Positions 48,401 to 61,926 of a stretch of 64,000 nt of DNA are shown in pieces. The stretch spans positions 758,989-822,988 of the forward strand of contig JACDOX010000152.1 in NCBI GenBank assembly GCA_014549065.1, in the 5' to 3' direction. This DNA is from Cardinalis cardinalis (Eukaryota; Chordata; Aves; Passeriformes; Cardinalidae). The position numbers and the translations under genes are program-made. The notes under the pieces were generated by a model that worked only from the letters and a program-made list of their open reading frames with translations, was not told where the DNA came from and searched no databases. Numbering within the stretch: the stretch's first letter is position 1; the number at the start of each line of letters is the position of its first letter.

Positions 48401-51400
48401 GGTCTTGAAGGGAGTTTTCAGCTGAAGATGGATGAGTTCTCCTGCTTCATGGACCCNTTCCCCCTCTTACCTGATTTCTTTGACATGCTGGCAGCTGCCC
48501 TAGCTGGGCTCTCGCTGCGAGATAGTCAGCACTGCACTCACAGCACTGCAGGAAAAATAAACCCATTCAGACCAAGCACAACACTTGGAAAAACATGCAG
48601 ATGTCTTTTTTTCCCTTTTTTTTTTTGGTGAGTTCTGAGTTGTGCTTCCTCTTAAGCTTTGCATACAAAGACCTTTTTGTGAAGGTTGTCAGCCTTTGCA
48701 CTAGATTTGGCAATTTTCTTCTGACTCTGCTATCGTAGAGGAGGAGAGAAGAAAGGGCTGATGACAGGAGCCCATTAATTAAAATTAGATACTGTTTTAA
48801 TCTTGGTCACTGTCTTGAAACCATGGCAATAGCAAAATGCCTTGGCCTCTTTTATTTTCATCTCCACCTGATTACAACTAGAGAGGTCAGGATCTTCCCT
48901 GTACTTCCAAAGCATTGAAATGGGAGTCTCGAGAGATCTGTTTAGACTTTCTGGGTTGTCCAGGCAATTGATACCATCTGGAAGTCTGGCTGGGCAGAGG
49001 ATTTGAAATCTGGACCCTGATACTGGCTTTTTAGTCTTCCATTTTTCTAAAGTAGTTTTTCAGTGGGAGTAAATGGCTCTAATTGTATTGAAGGAGCTTG
49101 ACTAATTCACACCAGCTGGGGGACTGGCCCCTGAGGTCTGGGCTGGTCTGTTCTTTCTGTGTAATTTTAAAAACTCACCAACTTTTTGGATAATAGTGTA
49201 GAAATGGAAGTCCTTGGCTGCTTTGCATTCAGTTTGAGATGGAGCAGCACCTTCTGGGAAAAATGTGTATTTCCATGGTGTCTCTGGCCAAGTAGATATT
49301 TCCACTTAGGGAAATGAGCATCATTTGCCCTATTCCACTTCCATCCAGGAAAGGGATGATGAGCTGGTGGGTTGAAGCTCTAGCAGCACAGCTGATGGTC
49401 CTTGCTGAGATGGCCAAGTGTGTAGCTATAGAATGAACAGGAAGCAAAACACATGCGGTGGCTTTAAGACTCCAGGCTGGGAACTGGGCTGGCAGAGTGC
49501 TCTTCACTGATTTGTACAGAATCTGCTTGGTGGGCACAGAACCCCCAAGTTGGACGTGCTGAGTTTGGGAAGAACCATGCCCCTCTGGTGTCCCATCATG
49601 GTATTGGTGCAGCACGCATGTTCCATTCCCTCTTGGAAACATCTTGTAATTGGGCTTCTCTGTTCCAGGGTGCAGTGAAGTCCTGGACTTCCAATCCTTA
49701 AGATTTCTGTGATCCAGCTGAACAAAGTGTAGAAATCTATGCATAATTTTTGTGTACCTGAATAACCAGCACATTGGAGTTTATCTTTAAAACAACCAGA
49801 GGAAGAAACATTGTGGTTGAGGTGTTAATACTGAATGACATTTTTACTTTGGTCCTTTTTTCTTTATTCTGCTTTAGCTGTAGGATCCTTTAAAGGAGGA
49901 AGAAAAAATAAAAATGCTGCTTTTCACTTTCTCAGATGATACTAAATGACCTTTCTGTGAAAGAAGGAGTTGGTTCTAGGTAGCAGGACTGAAGCTTTAT
50001 TGTTAAAGTCAAATCCTGTTCGTTGTTTAGGCCAGAGGAATAAAACCATAAATATACACAAGTAGGAAAGCAGGAGAAGAGGGAAAATAAAAACCAGGAA
50101 AGACAAGAAGTCAGTTTCTGATGATTGCAGGTCACTTGCTGCAATATCAGTAGGTGATATTTTTGCTTGTTGTGAGCTTTAAAGGATTCAGATCAAATGC
50201 TCANCACATGTATACCCTGCTCCAATGTACCACTCTCTACCTGGGCTGTTGTCTTAGCTTACCTCCCATCAAGGACTTGCAAGAGAGGATTTTTCCATGG
50301 CTGAACAAGCTTGACCTTTATTAGGCAGGAGGTTAAGAGGAGAGAAAATGGGAGATAGAAGAGATAGACCTAGAATGACTATTAATAGGAATTGAGGTTT
50401 ACATCTCAGTTGCTGCTGAGGGATTCAATAGAATCTGATAATCTGTATTTCCTTACCTGGAGCAGAGCTGCGCTGACAGGCATGCTTCTTATTTTCTTCC
50501 CCTCAGGTGGCTGGGTTGGCACATCTTTTAATACCTGCAGGCAATGATATATGGCTGAGTACCAGCAGCAGAGATGACAGGATGCTCTGCAAAATTGCTT
50601 GCCATCTACTGAAGATTTGAGTTGTAAAGCACCTCTTGGTAATGCAATCTCCCAAAAGCTTGGAAGCGTTGTTCTAGCAGAGCTGGTCATAAAGCAAGTA
50701 TCAGCTCATCCTAGCTGTGGGCTAGCTTGTGATTGTCTTTGAGCCAGCTTGGCCTTGGAGACTCTGCAATTCTCTGGTGGTGATGATGCTTCTCATCACT
50801 GCCATTTGTATTTGCATCTGGTCCTTGCTCATATACAGGCAACCCCCTCCTTGTGACCACCACGTTGATGGGGCTAAGATGGTCCTCTGACCTCACTGCA
50901 CATTTTCAACAGCCATGTCGTTTCCTCCATGAAACCCATCAAGCTGTCATTACTTACTTCAGTTTATTTTTGCAAATCATTTTTACATAACATACATGTG
51001 TATGTTCAGTGCTGCCTTTCACCTGCTTAGGACATGGAAAGACATTATTTTGAACTTCAGAACAGTCCTTCCTCTACATAAATATTTTATAAAGCTTGCA
51101 AGGGTCTTTTGGGGTTAGGAATGATTTGTTCCGTCAATTCAAAATGTTACCTAATACCAATAAATGTTAATAAAGAGCTTGTAGCTGGCATCATATACCA
51201 AAGCACTGTGCATTCATTAAAAATCACCTATGCAAGTGCAAGGCCAGCCAAAATAATCTCCTAATCAGTTATAAAAAGTCCACAGTACTTGTCAGGAGTT
51301 CAGTGTGGGGCAATAGCATTGAGAGTTGTGGTTTCTGGCTGAGGCACTAAATCTGTTGCACATGGAGACAAGCCAGAGTAAGAAAGTCCTCCCTGGGACC

Positions 51401-54400
51401 CAATCTTTCCTATGTTTGGGGTGAAGGAATGGGGATTTGAATTTGAAAGAACAGTAAGTCCTCAGATGGCTGGTATTCTGGGTTCATCACTGTTACAAAG
51501 GGAAGAGCATACGTCAGAGGTCTACTGTTTTGTGGGGACAGTTTTGTGAGTGTTTTCCAAAATACCTGGCTCCTTCAGTATGCCAGAAGTCTCCCTGCAC
51601 GTTACTTCTTATGTGAGTTCAATGGCATGTGTGATTTGGCATTCATAAGGCTGCAGAAGGGATATTCAGGGTGTTATGTATTTTTCCAAAGGCAGTCTTC
51701 CCACAGTGGCTGAGGTCTTCCCATATGAGGTAAATCCTGACTTTGCCTGTTGAAGTTTCTTCATGGCTCTTGGCTGGTAGAGCAAAGCTTTTGCCGTGAG
51801 GAACAAGCCACTCTATCTTCCACGCTCCAGCTAAGTTAGTATTAAAACTTAATTTGTTATGTCTGGGTATTTAGGTCTTTAAAGACCCCTTTGGCCAATC
51901 ATCACTCATGAGTAAGTATGCCGTCTCTCTGTGCACTTAAATGGAAAAGAAGTCGAAGTGTCTCCAAAGAATATACTTTTGACTGAGGCTGGAAAGCTTA
52001 CATGGTCACTTTTCAGGCAGTTTTTAATATGAGATTAGATCAGGAAATGCCAGAATGGGGCTCATGAGGTGCATTCTGTAATCAAAGGGGACCATACACC
52101 TTTTTTTCTTGATGCCCAATTGCTATGATGATTTATTAACCAAGTAATCTCTTTCTATCTCAGAGTGATAGATGTTTATGTCCAGTGTGATTATGTTTGT
52201 TCCTGTCCTGATGGAGCTCTGAAGTCCATGTGACATGGTGGGACTGAAAATGCCTTATTACAGAGAGCGGGTCGGGCAGCAAGGGACAGTGCCCAGTGCC
52301 TTAGTGCCACCAGAGCCAGTGCTCCTTGGGGTCAGCAGCAGCCTTGACCTTTGGAACATGATCTTCCACGCTGCAGTTCAGACCCAGAAGGTCATCTATG
52401 CCTTGCAGCTCCTTTCCACTGCTTCTTTTTTTTTTCCTCCTGTCTGTGTGTTCTTGGGAGCTGTGGGCTGGTAGGGTTTATTTAGCTGTTTTCACCTTTC
52501 AGCATAGGGTCCTCTCTGCAAAGACACTATGAGATGTGTGTTGGGACCCCTGTTTTAGCGATGTGTCAGGTTGAACACACCATGTGTCAAGAATGCTTGC
52601 ATCCATGTGGTACCAGCTTTCACGCTGGATGCAGCCAACAGCACAGCTCTGCTACGTCTTGGAGATGCAGAGTTTGACTCACATTCCCAAGTCTGTGGTC
52701 CTGAAACTACATATTTGAGCAAATGATGTTGTTTTGGCATTTTTAAGTTGTATACTTGCCCACCCACCAGTTGAGGCAGTCTGAAAGTTCAAGTTGTAGC
52801 TACTTTGGTTTTGCCAGTCTATAAATATTCATGGTGCTTCTTTCCTTGCACCAATGAGAGAAAAAAAACAAACTGTCTTCAGGAGGGCAGTGCAATATAC
52901 TTAGGCATAGGTACTCCCACAAACCAAGATGGGCTGAAGAAGGCTTAGCCTTTGGTTTATGAGGCAAAGGTCAAATCTGACATGTTCCCAGATGATAGAT
53001 TGTCAGGATTGCTTTGCCAAACCATGTTACCAAAATTCTAGTTCTTTGTGCATCAACACTGTATTTATTTAGGTTGTTTAAAAGTGCCAGAATGAAACCT
53101 GCTGCCTCTGCTGCTTTGTGTGTTGAGTGTAATAAAATACGCAATTGGTATGACTGGATGCTGGCTTTTGTGCAGCTGCTCTCATGTTTTGTTTTCATTT
53201 TGTTGAGTTTTATACACTTTTCTCAGCAAAAAAGTGTTGCAATATTTGTGTAGGCACCCATGAGGGACTTGTGGAAAAGACACCTTGATCCTGGCTCTGT
53301 TTTTGATGGTGCATGGGTGGGATCACTCCTCCAAAGTCAACAGTTAAGTCACAGGTGCTGTGAATCCTTAAGATCCCCATGCTAGAGCACAGGCACAAGA
53401 AGTTGGGAGTAGTTGTGTTGAGAAAACTCTTCTTTAAAAACAGACAGAAATGCTCCCTACTTATTCAGCAGCTTCTGCAATGTACTATGGAAGTGGTAAT
53501 CCCTAACAGGACTGAACAAATGGAGCCGAATTTAGAATATGCACCAATGTTGTTTGGACTTCCCCAAGTTGCTAGGCGGAGAATATCTACCACCCTCTTA
53601 ACACTGATTCCATGTTTCTTGCCTTCTTCCTACTCTGGGCTTGGCAGACTGGAGCCAAACCATCACCACTCTCTTTAAGAAAGTTGCCCTAGTTTTCTGC
53701 AGGAAAAGTAAGAATGACCCAAGTCGTGCTGTTACCAGACCAACACATGAAAAACCCATCAGTGTGAAAGGAGTGCATAAAAGAGAGGAGTGGAAGAGGT
53801 TTTTCCTGTAGCTTGTCACAGACAATGGTGTGTTCATGGTGATGTCTTCCTCCCACTTCACTACTGATGCTTGGGGTTTTTTTGGCTAATGCTGCAATGT
53901 CAGCTCATCAATTGATGTTCACCATGCTATGGTTTCCTGTGCTCTGGTAACACTTCAACCAGGTATCTGAATACTACAGGACTTCTCAATTAAATTGAAA
54001 TTATTTTGCAAGACCATCCAGAATAAATACTTCTGGACAACAGAACATGGTTAGTAATATGGAACATGTGATTTATTTTTTTTAAGGAACCGATACGGGA
54101 AAAGGTTTCCACAGTGACAAAAACAGAACAAATGTAGGTCAGTGTCTGAAGGAGATGAAAGAAGCCAAGTGTAATGAGAGCCTATTGTTTCATGCTGACA
54201 TATGCAGGAAGCTTGTGGAGAAAGAACATCAAACTAAAATGTGAGGAAAAAAGAATAGAAGGCATGAAAATCATCATACTCAAGAAAACAAAGAGATCAG
54301 AAACTTAAGGGGCATGCTAAGAAATCCGCACTGGGAGGCTAAATAAATGAATTTCATATTTTCCCTTCTTCCTTCCCTTCAGTTCCGGGTTTCTTTCTCC

Positions 54401-57400
54401 CATTCGTCTAGTAGGTAGCAGCTCTTCTTCCTTCCAGGAATACTTTGATTTTTTCCTTCCTCTCCTGCAGATGCCAGGACCTAGAGAGATCCAGATGGCA
54501 AGCAGACCAGCAAAAAAGGGCCTCTTTAGTATTTCACTTCTCATCTTCCTCTCAAGTTAAAACACATGAAAGATCTTTTGAAAAGAACATACAATACTTA
54601 TTTACTTTTTTATAAGTAAATTTAGTTTACGTATTTAACAGAAGTTAGTACACTGTCCAAACAGCTGGAATAAATATGAAGAAACAATTTAGATTCTAAT
54701 TCTTTACTTTGTTCACTAGTCTTACGCTGATTTTCTNGGACGTCAGAGGCATTTTTCTGACTTGGGCAATGGGCATAAGGAATTGGCCCTTCATGCTAAT
54801 TATTTCTGCCACCCATTGTCATATTGAAACATCTTTCATAGTTCTGGCCAGCTAGTGCCTTCCCTAAACTTTCAGTGGATCTAGGAGGCTTAAATCTATT
54901 CTCAGCTCTGTGCAGAGAAATTACCCAATAGGTAATTTCCCTATATTATTTATTATTATTAATACCTATAAATAGGTATCACCCAATAGGGCTGCACTGG
55001 AATGAAACTGCTGCAAGAGTACATAGTTATGTCCTGTGTTTTCACAGATGAGGCACTGGTGTATTTTTTTTTTTTTTACCAACTATTTCCTTTTCATATA
55101 GCTCTTCCCACCTCTTGTAATAGAAAAATATATTTGTGGGAAACTGTCTGTCTGAATCCTATGATACCCCATAGACTCGAGTCATGTCATCCAGGGGCAC
55201 ACCCAAGAGGGACTGTCCTGGTCACTGTTCAAGTGTTCCCAGGATTATCCCTTCCCATACCCTCACTTAAACAGGATGGATACCAAATTTCCGCTCTGTC
55301 ACTATCATGAAGGGCTCCTGTGGCAGTCTGATGAATGGTCTGGGTCTGCTCCTTGTGAGTGGAGAATTAATGGCACTGTGAAATACGTTGTCTGATGAAA
55401 GGTGTCACAGGGCCATTGCTATCCCTTAAAAGTTCAGTAGTTTCTGACAGTGGAATTGTGAGTCCTAGCAAAGAACAAAAACGTCTCCTATCAGTCCTCC
55501 TTGCAATATATAGACATGAAGCCCAGACTTTTGGGTTATGTTAGGGCACAGGGTGATGATGACTGTTTCACATTTGAATTGGTGATTTATGCAGCCCAAC
55601 GTTGAGTTTCATTTAGCTCATGTTACAAGTAGAGTAATTCAGTCCTTAATGAAGTGTACCTCATATGACATATTGAACATGGGATCAGACAATCAGTGGT
55701 TGCAAACCAGCCGAGGTTACATTTTCTTTTGTCATTGAATGTGGTCTGGCAGTTCATAAACTTCAACTGAGGCATGCAAACCGATCACTCTCTCTTAAGT
55801 GGTGCTGAAGATGAGAGACCTGTGTTAGAACAAACTTTCCTCATTCTTTTAAAGGAAAAGGAGGGAAAATAACTTCTGCATGAGCTGCGTTATGCATCTG
55901 AGAAAATGGACATTCATCTGTGTATATACACACACTTATTTAGTTTTCTACTATATGAGTATATAGAAAAAAAAAGTGTTAACAAAAAGATTCATGCCCT
56001 GACCTATGCAAAACTTTGAATTGTGCAGTAGGTGAGTGAAAGAATTTGATCTACGTGCTCCTGAGCAGACAGATCCAGCTCTGAAGTAGTATAAATTACN
56101 CTTACATCAGCTCTTACAGGGGTTCAGGGCAAGGCTGTTGGGTAAGCGATAGGCAGCGCAGCCTGGCTGGCTTTGGGGGCAGCTGGTGGGGGGTGTGAGG
56201 GGGCTTTTCTATGCATGCATTGGAAAGGAATCAACAGAACAGCTCTGAACTGTAAATATGCAAATATTTTTTATATTTATGTTAAAAGATTCATCCTTAT
56301 TTGCCTGTGGAGAAAGAAGAAAATGTTTTGAGTGCTTCCAAGAGGCAACACTTAAAAATGAGAAAACCTGTGCTGCAGTAGGCTAAGTCACAGCTTTGTT
56401 TTTCTCAGTGCAAAAAGTTGACTTAAAGTAGCATGGCAAGTGTATTGTTTTTGTGTGCAAGCCTGCTTCAGACATCTATATCATCCACTCCTTTCCTTCT
56501 TCATTTTACAAAGCTGTAAAAAGATGCTTTTAGTATTTGTGAGAGTAGGGGAAAGAATGGAGGCAAGCAAAGAACATCAGCTTCTGGGCCACTAGAAAAT
56601 GATGTATTTTCCCTTTAAAAAAAATAGGGGTTGGGGGGCAGAAAGGGCAGATGTTATGTCCTAGAGTATTTTCTGGGAAAAGGAGGACAAATGAAAGGAC
56701 AGGAAGAAAAAGTTGTAACAAGGGAGAGCTTGTCAGTCTCTGCTACAAAGGAGGAGTGTGAGAAAGATGCTAGTTTGGGTTAAAATAGCACTGCAACTGG
56801 ACAGCCTGGGATTTAACTCTGCCTAACATGAAATTATCCCAAACTTCCCCACCAGCTTGGACTTGAGGTGCCAGTATCCTGACCAGTAAACTGCAGGTCC
56901 AAAATCGCCTGGTGGCCTGTGACAGCAAAGTCAGGTGTGGGGGCAGGGCTGCTGGGCATAAGAAATTAGGGTGCTTTCATTTAAAATAGGCAACGTATTG
57001 TTCATTTTTGGTGCTTGGCCCAAGGAGCTCTTGATCTTATGCTAGTTTTGTTTTGTTTTGTTTTTTATTTTTTTGGTGGGAGGGGATATTCTGAGCAGCC
57101 TCAGCACTCCTTGTCTAGGAAGGGAATCGGGTTAACACTAGGGAAAACAGGCAGAAATTGTCACCTTGAAAATATCCAAGGACAAAGGATTTCTTTGACA
57201 AAAGAAACGCCCAAATTAAAAAATACAGTAAAGGATTCTCANCTTTCAAGCTTATATAAATTCTTGTTGAATCCATTTGATCTTAAGCCTTAGGATTTAT
57301 TTGATGCAGTATATTTGATATCTTGATGTTTTTGTAACTCTGCCCTGAAAAGAATAGCAGGGGACAGGGATGGAGGATTCAACCCCAAAATCACGAGATT

Positions 57401-60039
57401 TTATTGTAATATTGGGCATGACATGGATTTAGTTTTCCAGGAAGAAAATGCAATACCATACCTTAATATTAAACTGCAAAATGGTCAAATAGGTAATATT
57501 TGAAGTATTTGTGCATTACTAACTAAATAGCTGATTGATCAAGGGAGGGATGTTTTAGCTTTTTGTAGAGGACAGAGTAATTAAGTAGAAACCAAATACT
57601 TCACGAAAAAAATTAAGACAATCCCAGGAATAGACCACAAAATCCTAGGTTCCAGTTCAGCTCAACACTATACAATTTCATATTTGATTTATTATGTTTT
57701 AGCCTGGGAGCTTCAAAAGTGTCTAAAAGTTTGATAGGCAAACCCCAGTGAGATTCTCCTGGCTCCTTTGAAAATGGTAGGAATTTTCTATTTACAGCAT
57801 CACTAGTGATCAATGGAATTTTTTGGACAGTTCAAGAAATATTAAACAGGCTGAGTTTGCTCTTTATGAATTAGTCTTGTGTTTATTCAGCAGCTCATTT
57901 TTCATCGAAGCACAGTATTAAAATTTCACTTGTTTGTTATAGGCTTGTCAGAAAGAAATCTATTTCCAAAAATATAAATTTCCATCTTCTCTTACCCTTT
58001 CTTCTTGCTGTAGCTAAGGTTATGTCAACACTCCCAATGTAAACCCCCTCATTTCAAGGATTAGTAATGCTGGCATCATCAGGTCAGACTTAAGAATAGC
58101 AAAACCATGAAATAACCTCTCTAGGATCATGTTTTGAAACAATTGTTTTCAGTGCCTTTGCTTTTTGTGTTAAGCATCCTTCTACATCCAAAGCAGTGGC
58201 GTTCAGTTTCTGTTCAAAAGTTATAGTTAAAAGAAAGAAATTGTTGGCCCTCATATTTTCATGGCAGCATTAAAACATTTATGTCTCAAGCTAAAGCTGG
58301 ATGCCCAACTAAGACTTAAAAATCAGTCCCTGCTCAAGCTCATAACTTTTTCCATGGTGTTGTTTACCACGCATAACCATAGTAACATCACAAGGGTCCA
58401 TGCCAGGGCTCTTGGATGGTGTACTCTTCCTACTTGTTGCCATCTTTTAGATCCTCCTATAATATATACATTTAAAACAAGTATACAGCTGTATATTTGC
58501 TTAAACTGCAAATGTTTTGGCATGTGCCATGGAAAAATAAGAGCAAAACCCTGCATGAGTCTTAGGAATGCTGGTGTGATGCTGTGGAGTTTGTCATTCA
58601 CTCCTCCTTCCCTATCTGCCTGGTTTCCCATCATGGAATGGCTTGAGCTGTGGAACAAAGTGGTCATTTTTATTTTCTCTGCCCCCTTTTTGGTACCAGC
58701 TAAGTAGCTCAGAGAGAAGGTCTTAAAGCATGGCAGAGCTGCTGCAAGGTTCATCTTCATAATGCATGGCTTGGACATTAGTATGTGTTTTGTGTTCTGG
58801 AGAGCTCAAGGCTGGTTGTGCATTCCCTGGGGTCACAGCCTGTTACAGGTGACAAAATTGGTTCATAACACAGCTTGGTTTGGTTTACATGCAAAATTGC
58901 ATCTCAATTTTCCCGCTCAATGATAAAGCACTGTGTTTTCCTGGCTGGCAGAAGTAACTTATCCTTGGCTGAAGGAAGTCTTCTGCAGTCAGAGATCCTG
59001 GTGTGTCTGTGCTCTGCATGCAATCAATTACTCAGCTGGATTTTGTACAAAAATGGATCAAAAGAGGCTGGGATGGTGATAATTAGATCAATGATTTCTA
59101 ATGCTTCTGCTGCCCTACTTTTCAAAAGGCTGGGATCATACCATTAGAGCAGCAAGAGATGAGGTAAGGAGCGCCCAGTGCTTGTGCTTGCCTCAACAAG
59201 ACTTCAGTCAACACAGTAAATTTTCATGGACCTTATTGCCAGGTCCAGTTATGACACTGGTGATTGGGCCACCAGATCTTTCCTCATCAGCCTCCAGTTG
59301 AAGGTGATTGTGAGAGCATAAAATAATAGAATAGACTGGTTAAAGATTTTTCACAAGACCTTTTAAAAGGAAGAAGCAGCTTGTGATAGAGAGTGGGCAC
59401 TGGTGACATGAGCAAGGCTTGAACAGAAGAGTAGTGAAGAAAAGAATGAAACTTTAGGCCAGAGGATTGCTGAGTCTACTAGACAATCTTGGTCTTGCAA
59501 ACACCTGATCAACAACCTTGAGAAATGATGGAAACTGTTGGAAACTGCAGGTGAGGCCTCTTAAAACACCAAACTTTCCTGGGAGTGTGGAAGCAGGAGC
59601 AGGTATTTTGAGACAGGATGGGAATGTGTAGTCATGTAACTAAAGGCTAGTGTCAGAGGAAAATAACACCTCACTGAATACCTGGAGGCTCGGGTGAAGA
59701 AATAATCATAGGAGTTGGAAATTTTGAACCCAGTTAACTTCCTTATCCGAGGAAAGACAGGGAGGGCAAAAGCAGCCACCTGTCAGATTTGCTCCCAAGT
59801 AGTGAAGCAGGGTCGGATTTCATGATGGTGTGGACCTGACTCTGTAGGCACTGGGCTGAACCAGTCAGCTTGTAAATGTGCTTCTGCATGCCAGTTTGAA
59901 AACTAGTCTGGCTTTCAAACATTACTGCTTGCTCTCCTTTCTTCCATTAATATTNTCTTAAGTCAAAGATGTAATTTCTAGATGTTCTTGACTGATGCAT
60001 ATCCAGTGCTTTGTATGCTGTGCTTACAGTCTCTGTGAT
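45403..60039 (+). other. Intergenic desert
   Basis: About 14.6 kb of non-coding DNA. A weak reverse CR1-like string (ATAATAGAATAGACTGG near 59320) is noted but not secure. Frames of 148-181 codons (49229-49774 minus; 58261-58707 plus, overlapping 58323-58778 minus) have no recognisable domain, start context or splice structure. Confidence 0.55.
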
Positions 60040-60560
60040 TTTTGCATGACAACAGGATTACATTTATACAATTAATTAACATTTGCTTGACCACTTTTAT
60101 CCAATTTCTTTCTCTAGCACATAAAAGAGAACCTGACATAAATTTCTCTTTCAAAACAATTGACTTAGCAACTGCTGACCTTCTGTTCTGTCATTCTGAG
60201 GATTGATTGGATATTGTTGAATTGTTTCATTCTGCAGTAATTAAACATAAAATTAATTATGCTAGTAACCTATTATTTCTTTGAACCAAGGACTAAGTCA
60301 TTTGTTTTTGCTTGGTTTACACTGTGAGTTTTAACATCAGACAGCAAAACCTTGCTGTTACAAACAAACTAAACAGTATAAAGGGAGCAATTTAATAACC
60401 AAAATAAAATATAAAGACTTCTAATTTCCGTATGGCTGGCCTATTGCATTAGGTTAATATAATTTGATCTATAAATCTTTTAAACCTTATGATTTTGTAA
60501 TTTAAACATTTCCTGGATGGCTAATCATGCAGGGAAAGAATAATAATAATGAAAAAAACC
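60040..60560 (+). promoter_or_regulatory. AT-rich motif-dense block in gene desert (enhancer candidate)
   Basis: Clustered homeodomain-type cores include CAATTAATTAAC, GATTGATTGGATATTG, AGTAATTAAACATAAAATTA and CTAATCATGC within 520 bp of low-repeat DNA. This style fits a developmental enhancer. There is no direct proof. Confidence 0.25.
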
Positions 60561-61864
60561 TCCTAACCTAAAACAAAATACAAGCCAAAAATATACCTCA
60601 AAAGTAGATTAGAAGATTAGATAGGAGGAGCGTTTGTTGAACACTTGGTGAGCCCTAGTATGTCTGGATATTTCTGGTGCTTGCTGCTTACACAAGACTG
60701 TCTGCGTTCAGTCTGGTGCTGATGAAGAATTTCCTTTGTTATGATGAAAGTGTTGTTAGATATTTACATTGCTGGTATTTGGTGTAGAAAGGAACATCAG
60801 AATGACAAGTTGATATTATCAAAATGTATGTGCTCATAGACACCAAAATAGTATTTTGTGGTTTTCATTAGCATGGCCCATATTAATTTAATTAACATGA
60901 TTGAAAGTTATGCCATACCATGAAGCAAATACCGAGGCCAGGCTTATTACTCCCCCATGGGCTGTAAAATACAATGGCTGACAAAAGGGGAGCATGCTTG
61001 TACATGTGTGTGTTTCTAGCTGCCAGTTCACCTGTGTGCTTTGTCCCAGAGCTGGTGGGACGGTGTGGTGATTACCATGCACAAGGCAGAATGTGGGAAA
61101 ATAAAAATGGGTAACCATCCTGCTCCAGTGGCAGGTGAGCTTTTCCCAGGATTGTGTGCCGAGGCCCCCTGTGAGGGGTGGTGGTCCCCTCTCAGGATCA
61201 CCAGCAGCTTCTCAAGGCTCTGCCTCCACCACCAGCACAACCTAGGATGTTTTAGACTTCATGTTGGAGCACTGCAGACAAATCTTTNATGTTTGTGATT
61301 GCTAGCATGTATCCTGGAGGTAGCCTTGAAGGTTGGCTCTTCATACCCCTGATTCCAGTTGACACCAAGAAGGCCATCAGTCAGGATCTGCTGCCATGCA
61401 GGAAGAAGGACATCAAGGAAAATGCTCCTATNCCTTTTGTCTCCCTGAGGTTTTGGGCAGCTGCCTGCTTTGCTTGTACCCAGAGTCAGTTCTGGTGGAG
61501 TCCTGTAGCATCTCCAGGTTGCTCTGTGTATGTCTCTTTCTTTGTTCCTCTTCTATTTCCTCTCGGAATGATTTTTGCTGGCAGCCAGTTTTCATGATGC
61601 TTGAATCTCTCTGAACTAGAGCTAAACTCCTGTACTGTGACAAGGCATAGGTCAGAGATGTGGGAATCTTGAACACAAATGACTTTTTAATTGTATGACT
61701 CCACATAGCCCATTGCTGAAAGATGTGGTGGGCAGGAGAGAGCAATCCTTTACAAACCAAACACAGATACCAATATATGAGCCCTTTGTTCTTGCTCCCC
61801 TGCCCTAAGGCTAGCAATACACTCAGGTCTGTGGACATCAAGCCTAATTTGATCACACTTAGCC

Positions 61865-61926
61865 CAGTGAAACTATATTGACTTCAGTGGAGACACTGCT
61901 TTCCAGTGATATAAATGAGAGCTAAC
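61865..61926 (+). mobile_element. Short ancient amniote repeat fragment (tentative)
   Basis: TATTGACTTCAGTGGAG ... CCAGTGATATAAATGAGAGC resembles a widely dispersed old sauropsid repeat with a CATTGACTTCAATGGAG core followed by a GTGTAAATGAGAGC-like phrase. The family name is unknown to me and the match is from memory. Confidence 0.4.

Noticed and set aside
49229..49774. 181-codon open frame on the minus strand
   Set aside because: No recognisable family, signal or splice structure. Frames of this length are expected by chance in 64 kb.
58261..58778. Overlapping 148- and 151-codon frames on opposite strands
   Set aside because: Mutual overlap and no recognisable motif suggest chance absence of stops.
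59310..59375. Possible reverse-oriented CR1 3' end (ATAATAGAATAGACTGG)
   Set aside because: Only one short phrase matches and the following GGAAGGGACC-type phrase is absent.
61428..61856. 142-codon open frame on the minus strand
   Set aside because: No recognisable domain, a single N at one end, and no promoter or splice context.
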